A stretch of DNA of 64,000 bases from contig NZ_SORX01000004.1 in assembly GCF_004405125.1 (NCBI RefSeq), forward strand, positions 62,001 to 126,000, given 5' to 3'. Below the pieces are notes generated by a model, which saw only the letters and a program-made list of their open reading frames with translations, was not told the origin of the DNA and did no database searches. Below, piece after piece: positions 60,991-64,000 of the stretch (position 1 is the first letter of the stretch; every line of letters starts with the position of its first letter). A program made the translations under genes and the position numbers. The stretch comes from Jeotgalibacillus salarius. Its GTDB lineage: Bacteria; Bacillota; Bacilli; Bacillales; Jeotgalibacillaceae.

Positions 60991-61016
60991 GTACACTCCA
61001 TAAAAAACACGCCCCA

Positions 61017-61241
61017 TCAATCAGGACGTGCGTTTCCCCCCGCAAGCCTGCTCATCACAAAAAGCACCGCAGCAATCAACACGATACTGAAAACAATCGC
61101 AAGTGGATTTCCTTCTCCAAACATTACTGTTAACACAACATCAAACGAAGGAACACCCATTGCAGCAAGCGGTGGAAGGATCAAAGTAGCAGTCAGGATA
61201 CCTCCAACAAAATACAATATGTTTTTCTTTTTGGTACTCAA
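61017..61241 (-). CDS. Small two-helix membrane protein
   Basis: 74 residues, helices at about 8-30 and 46-66. TTG start with GGAGGC six bases upstream. No family recognised. Confidence 0.55.
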   Translation of the reverse strand: MSTKKKNILYFVGGILTATLILPPLAAMGVPSFDVVLTVMFGEGNPLAIVFSIVLIAAVLFVMSRLAGGNARPD

Positions 61242-61322
61242 CGAACCGCCTCCTTACAATTATGATATCATAAAATAAGGAAATAACTATTTTTTCTGAT
61301 ATTTCATTGGAGTTGAAGATGA

Positions 61323-61880
61323 ATGACGAACATTTATTTAGTCCGGCATGCCCATTCTGTTTATACAACGGATGAACACAGCCGCCCTTTATCTGAAAAA
61401 GGCCTTGGCGATGCTGCTGAAGTAACAAAAATATTAAAGTCAGAGAATATACATGTCGTCATATCAAGTCCATATAAACGTGCGATACAGACGGTTGAAG
61501 GAATTGCTGCATACATAGAAAAAGAAGTTGAGATCGTGGAGGATTTCAGGGAACGGGCATTGACTGATGAACCTGCAGAAGATTTTACAAAAGCCATTAC
61601 ACGAGTCTGGGAGGATTTCAACTTCTCTTGGGATGGCGGAGAATCTAATGTAGCTGCTCAGGAAAGAGGTGTTCAGGCGCTATTTGATGTTCTTGAGCGA
61701 TTTGAGGGACAGAACATTGTAATCGGGGCACATGGAAACATCATGGTATTGATCATGAATTACTTTGATCAGGTGTATGATTTCGCATTCTGGAAGGAGC
61801 TTGCAATGCCGGATATTCATAAACTGAGCTTTGAAGAGAGAGCGTTGAAGTGGGTTGAGCGGATAGGAGGATTCGAATGA
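61323..61880 (+). CDS. Histidine phosphatase (phosphoglycerate mutase-like)
   Basis: 185 residues. Catalytic YLVRHAHSVYT at the start, SSPYKRAIQTVEGIA in the middle and GAHGNIMVLIMNYF with the second histidine. Typical of small-molecule phosphatases of the branch often next to acetyltransferases. GGAG lies ten bases before the ATG. Its stop overlaps the following GNAT gene by four bases. Confidence 0.88.
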   Translation: MTNIYLVRHAHSVYTTDEHSRPLSEKGLGDAAEVTKILKSENIHVVISSPYKRAIQTVEGIAAYIEKEVEIVEDFRERALTDEPAEDFTKAITRVWEDFNFSWDGGESNVAAQERGVQALFDVLERFEGQNIVIGAHGNIMVLIMNYFDQVYDFAFWKELAMPDIHKLSFEERALKWVERIGGFE

Positions 61881-62401
61881 ATATCAGAATTGAGCCATTA
61901 CAAGCGTCAGATGATGAAAATCTGTTGGCATTTGAAACTGAAAATCGATCGTACTTCACCAGCATGATACCGGATCGCGGAGATGACTACTATTTGCCGG
62001 AGATATTTGCTCAAAGACATCAGGCATTATTGGATGAACAGGCAGAAGGACTATCATATTTCTATCTGATTAAAGATGAAGCAGACCGGATTATTGGCAG
62101 GGTGAATGTGACTGATATTAATCAATCTGAGCAATCCGGCAGTATTGGATACAGAGTTGGTGAGTCATTTACGGGAAGGGGAATTGCCAAAAGAGCTTTA
62201 CGGCTATTAATCATTGAAGTTCAAAAGAAAGGTATTAAAAAACTGACTGCTCAAACGACACGGAATCATATTGCGTCTCAGAAAGTCCTTTTAAAAAATA
62301 GCTTTAAGACAGTTGAAGGTGAAGACGAGGAAGTTTTTCTGAATGATCAGAAACTGCAGCTGATTAGTTTCGTATGGAATAGCACAAACCATGAAAAGTA
62401 G
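61877..62401 (+). CDS. GNAT family N-acetyltransferase (RimJ/RimL type)
   Basis: 174 residues. N-terminal IRIEPLQASDDENLLAFE, acetyl-CoA motif GYRVGESFTGRGIAKRALRLLI (R/Q-x-x-G-x-A form as GRGIAKRA), and a late TRNHIASQKVLLKNSF where the N-x-x-S pair is typical of RimJ/RimL N-terminal alanine acetyltransferases. ATGA overlap with the phosphatase gene gives translational coupling. Acceptor unknown. Confidence 0.87.
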   Translation: MNIRIEPLQASDDENLLAFETENRSYFTSMIPDRGDDYYLPEIFAQRHQALLDEQAEGLSYFYLIKDEADRIIGRVNVTDINQSEQSGSIGYRVGESFTGRGIAKRALRLLIIEVQKKGIKKLTAQTTRNHIASQKVLLKNSFKTVEGEDEEVFLNDQKLQLISFVWNSTNHEK

Positions 62402-62579
62402 TAATTACATAACAGTTTGAACCCTCATTTTTCAATTGTTCCACGTGAAACAAAGCTAAGCGTATAAAACATTTATTGTTCAAATAAGGAGGCGGGTTTA
62501 TTGAAGACTTGAAGTCGAGATAACTGCAAGTTTGAAACAAAAACAGGAAGTCATCGCTAATGTCACTTGGAGGTGCTGT

Positions 62580-62759
62580 ATGATTCACAGAAAATTATTT
62601 TGGTTAGGCTTCTTAATGTTTTTATCTGGTGGTCTAGCTTTAGCTATTATGGAAAATGAATTAAATGGTAGTAATATTTTTTCTTATATTATTGCTACTA
62701 TTGGGTTGCTTCTTACGGGTGTATCTAAAATAGTAGGAAGTAAATACTCATCCAAGTAG
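62580..62759 (+). CDS. Small membrane protein
   Basis: 59 residues, two hydrophobic helices (about 6-25 and 33-53). GGAGGTG precedes the ATG at 62580; the frame is open upstream but without a better start. No family recognised. Confidence 0.5.
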   Translation: MIHRKLFWLGFLMFLSGGLALAIMENELNGSNIFSYIIATIGLLLTGVSKIVGSKYSSK

Positions 62760-62901
62760 TTAATAATGAATTACAGTATTGAAGAATTGGATGCCATTTC
62801 TTAACAAGAGCAGTCGCTTATTTCGCTAAAGGGGCAGTTTTCTTTAATAGAAATAGTAATTAGAAAAGACGTTGAATTTTTCCTTATTAGGAGGTGTAGT
62901 A

Positions 62902-63090
62902 GTGGAGAGAATCTGTTCTAAATGTGAGTCAGTTATGGTTGAGGCTAGGTTAGATAGTCATCCAATTAGAGTTTATAAAGCAGATGTAAAACCCAACGCA
63001 AAAACATTGAGTAACATAAACCCCTGTTATGTTTGTTCAAATTGTGGTTTTCTTGATTTTTATGTAGATGAACCAGAAAAATTCAGGTAA
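62902..63090 (+). CDS. Small zinc-ribbon protein
   Basis: 62 residues with two CxxC knuckles, ICSKCES at the start and VCSNCGFLDFYV near 45, the layout of a four-cysteine zinc ribbon. GTG start with AGGAGGTG five bases upstream. Similar small ribbon proteins of unknown function are frequent in Bacilli and often acquired. No partner gene. Confidence 0.65.
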   Translation: MERICSKCESVMVEARLDSHPIRVYKADVKPNAKTLSNINPCYVCSNCGFLDFYVDEPEKFR

Positions 63091-63233
63091 AGCTAATCAC
63101 CTAAAAGTGTAACTACTTTTATGAAGTATTGTACTTAAAGTAATGGGTGTATTAGTTAAAGAAGCAATAAACAATATTGAGTTTTAATAAAGCCAAGCGT
63201 TTGAAGACTGGCTGAATTTGAAGGAGTAATTAA

Positions 63234-63998
63234 ATGACAGCAAATAATTTTGAAGAATACGATGATCCAATCCTTTATGATAAAGAAAATGGAAGCTATA
63301 TTTCTGAGGTACCATTTTTATTTAAATGGGCATCAGTAAAGCCCGGACCTATCATTGACCTGGCCTGTGGCACTGGCAGAGTAACAATTCCTTTGGCAGA
63401 AAAGGGTTTGCAGGTTACAGGAGTGGATGTACATAAAGGTATGCTGAATGAAGCGCGTAAGAAATCAGCTTCTGCCGGTTTTAAGGTGGAGTGGCTTGAA
63501 CAGGATGCTACAAAACTAAGCCTGGGTATGAAGAGTTCATTGATCTATTCAGTCGGAAACTCTTTTCAGCATTTCCTGACCAATGAAGAGCAGGACGGAT
63601 TACTTTCTTCTGTGAACAGGCATTTAGAAGACGAAGGTATATTTATTTTCAATACCAGATTTCCTAGTGCTGAAGAGTTGCTGCAGCCTGCGACAGAGGA
63701 ATATTGGAGGAGCTACAAAGACGGCGAACATAAAGTGGACGTATCGACGATTAGCCACTATGATGCGCTTCAGCAAATCCAGCATTACACCACGATCAGA
63801 AAATATAAAAATACCCATGATGAGATGGTTGATGAAAAGCGAACCAACATCAGTTTGAGATATGTATTTCCGAAAGAAATGGAAAGGCTGCTGGATTCAC
63901 ATGGTCTTGAAATCGTACATATTTATCAGGACTGGAAAGAGACGCCGCTGACGAATGAGAGTGATGAGATGGTTTATGTATGCAGGAAAATAAGTTAA
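63234..63998 (+). CDS. Class I SAM-dependent methyltransferase
   Basis: 254 residues, complete, ending two bases before the window edge. Motif I IIDLACGTGRVTIPL, GVDVHKGMLNEA, motif III/IV SSLIYSVGNSFQHFLTNEEQDGLL. A C-terminal beta-rich part (HYTTIRKYKNTHDEMVDEKRTNISLRYVFP) is typical of the small-molecule methyltransferases with a lid domain. GAAGGAG precedes the ATG. Acceptor unknown. Confidence 0.85.
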   Translation: MTANNFEEYDDPILYDKENGSYISEVPFLFKWASVKPGPIIDLACGTGRVTIPLAEKGLQVTGVDVHKGMLNEARKKSASAGFKVEWLEQDATKLSLGMKSSLIYSVGNSFQHFLTNEEQDGLLSSVNRHLEDEGIFIFNTRFPSAEELLQPATEEYWRSYKDGEHKVDVSTISHYDALQQIQHYTTIRKYKNTHDEMVDEKRTNISLRYVFPKEMERLLDSHGLEIVHIYQDWKETPLTNESDEMVYVCRKIS

Positions 63999-64000
63999 AA

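Overview
The window looks like a chromosome segment of a low-to-mid GC Gram-positive bacterium of the Bacillales. Supporting signs are strong GGAGG ribosome binding sites, TTG and GTG starts, CcpA cre boxes, a Fur box, an S-box (SAM) riboswitch, a DegV protein, and an AB hydrolase resembling Bacillus PhaZ. A halotolerant Bacillaceae/Planococcaceae genus such as Jeotgalibacillus is my guess; the sequence alone does not settle it. No rRNA, tRNA or CRISPR array was seen.

Layout. 1-5363 is ordinary chromosome: a saccharopine-dehydrogenase-like protein, a DegV lipid-binding protein, a membrane protein, a large RQC-like protein and rlmH. From the rlmH stop codon to about 22.7 kb the sequence becomes AT-rich and carries a stacked defence island: a PIN-like nuclease, a decayed phage-like cluster, a SIR2-HerA pair, a nuclease-methylase with a half-size specificity subunit, a serine recombinase relic, a DUF262-HEPN pair, an orphan membrane protein and a McrBC-like pair. 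The rlmH 3' end resembles the attachment site used by staphylococcal cassette chromosomes (SCC), and the 3' half of rlmH has codon usage unlike the 5' half. The island therefore looks like an SCC-type insertion at rlmH whose integrase has been lost. Its right edge abuts a DUF624 gene that has lost its 5' part.

22.7-34 kb is chromosome with many single genes (prolyl-hydroxylase-like oxygenase, cytosine-deaminase-like amidohydrolase, histidine phosphatase with an apparent CTG start, DUF421, FAD oxidoreductase, MsrA, aldo/keto reductase, kinase). It also holds a relic of a ba3 oxidase gene and two copies of a MITE-like repeat. 34-38.8 kb is one secreted, about 1510-residue GH16 beta-glucanase with a cre box upstream. 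38.9-51 kb is a minus-strand cluster: a MalT/SARP-type regulator, then a cre-controlled operon of a branched-chain-amino-acid-type ABC importer (binding protein, two ATPases, two permeases) followed by a KAS III-like thiolase-fold enzyme, a PhaZ-like hydrolase, an SDR reductase and an acyl-CoA ligase. The tight overlaps suggest uptake and CoA-dependent catabolism of a carboxylic acid or ester rather than simple amino acid transport. 52-56 kb is a Fur-controlled iron-siderophore importer. 56-64 kb holds an HpaB-like hydroxylase, a tRNA-dihydrouridine synthase, an S-box riboswitch in front of a small unknown protein, two large REP-like palindromes, two methyltransferases, a phosphatase/acetyltransferase pair and small proteins.

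The best candidates for something undescribed are the DUF262-HEPN pair, the 109-residue protein behind SIR2-HerA, the S-box-controlled orphan protein, and the importer/thiolase/PhaZ-like cluster.
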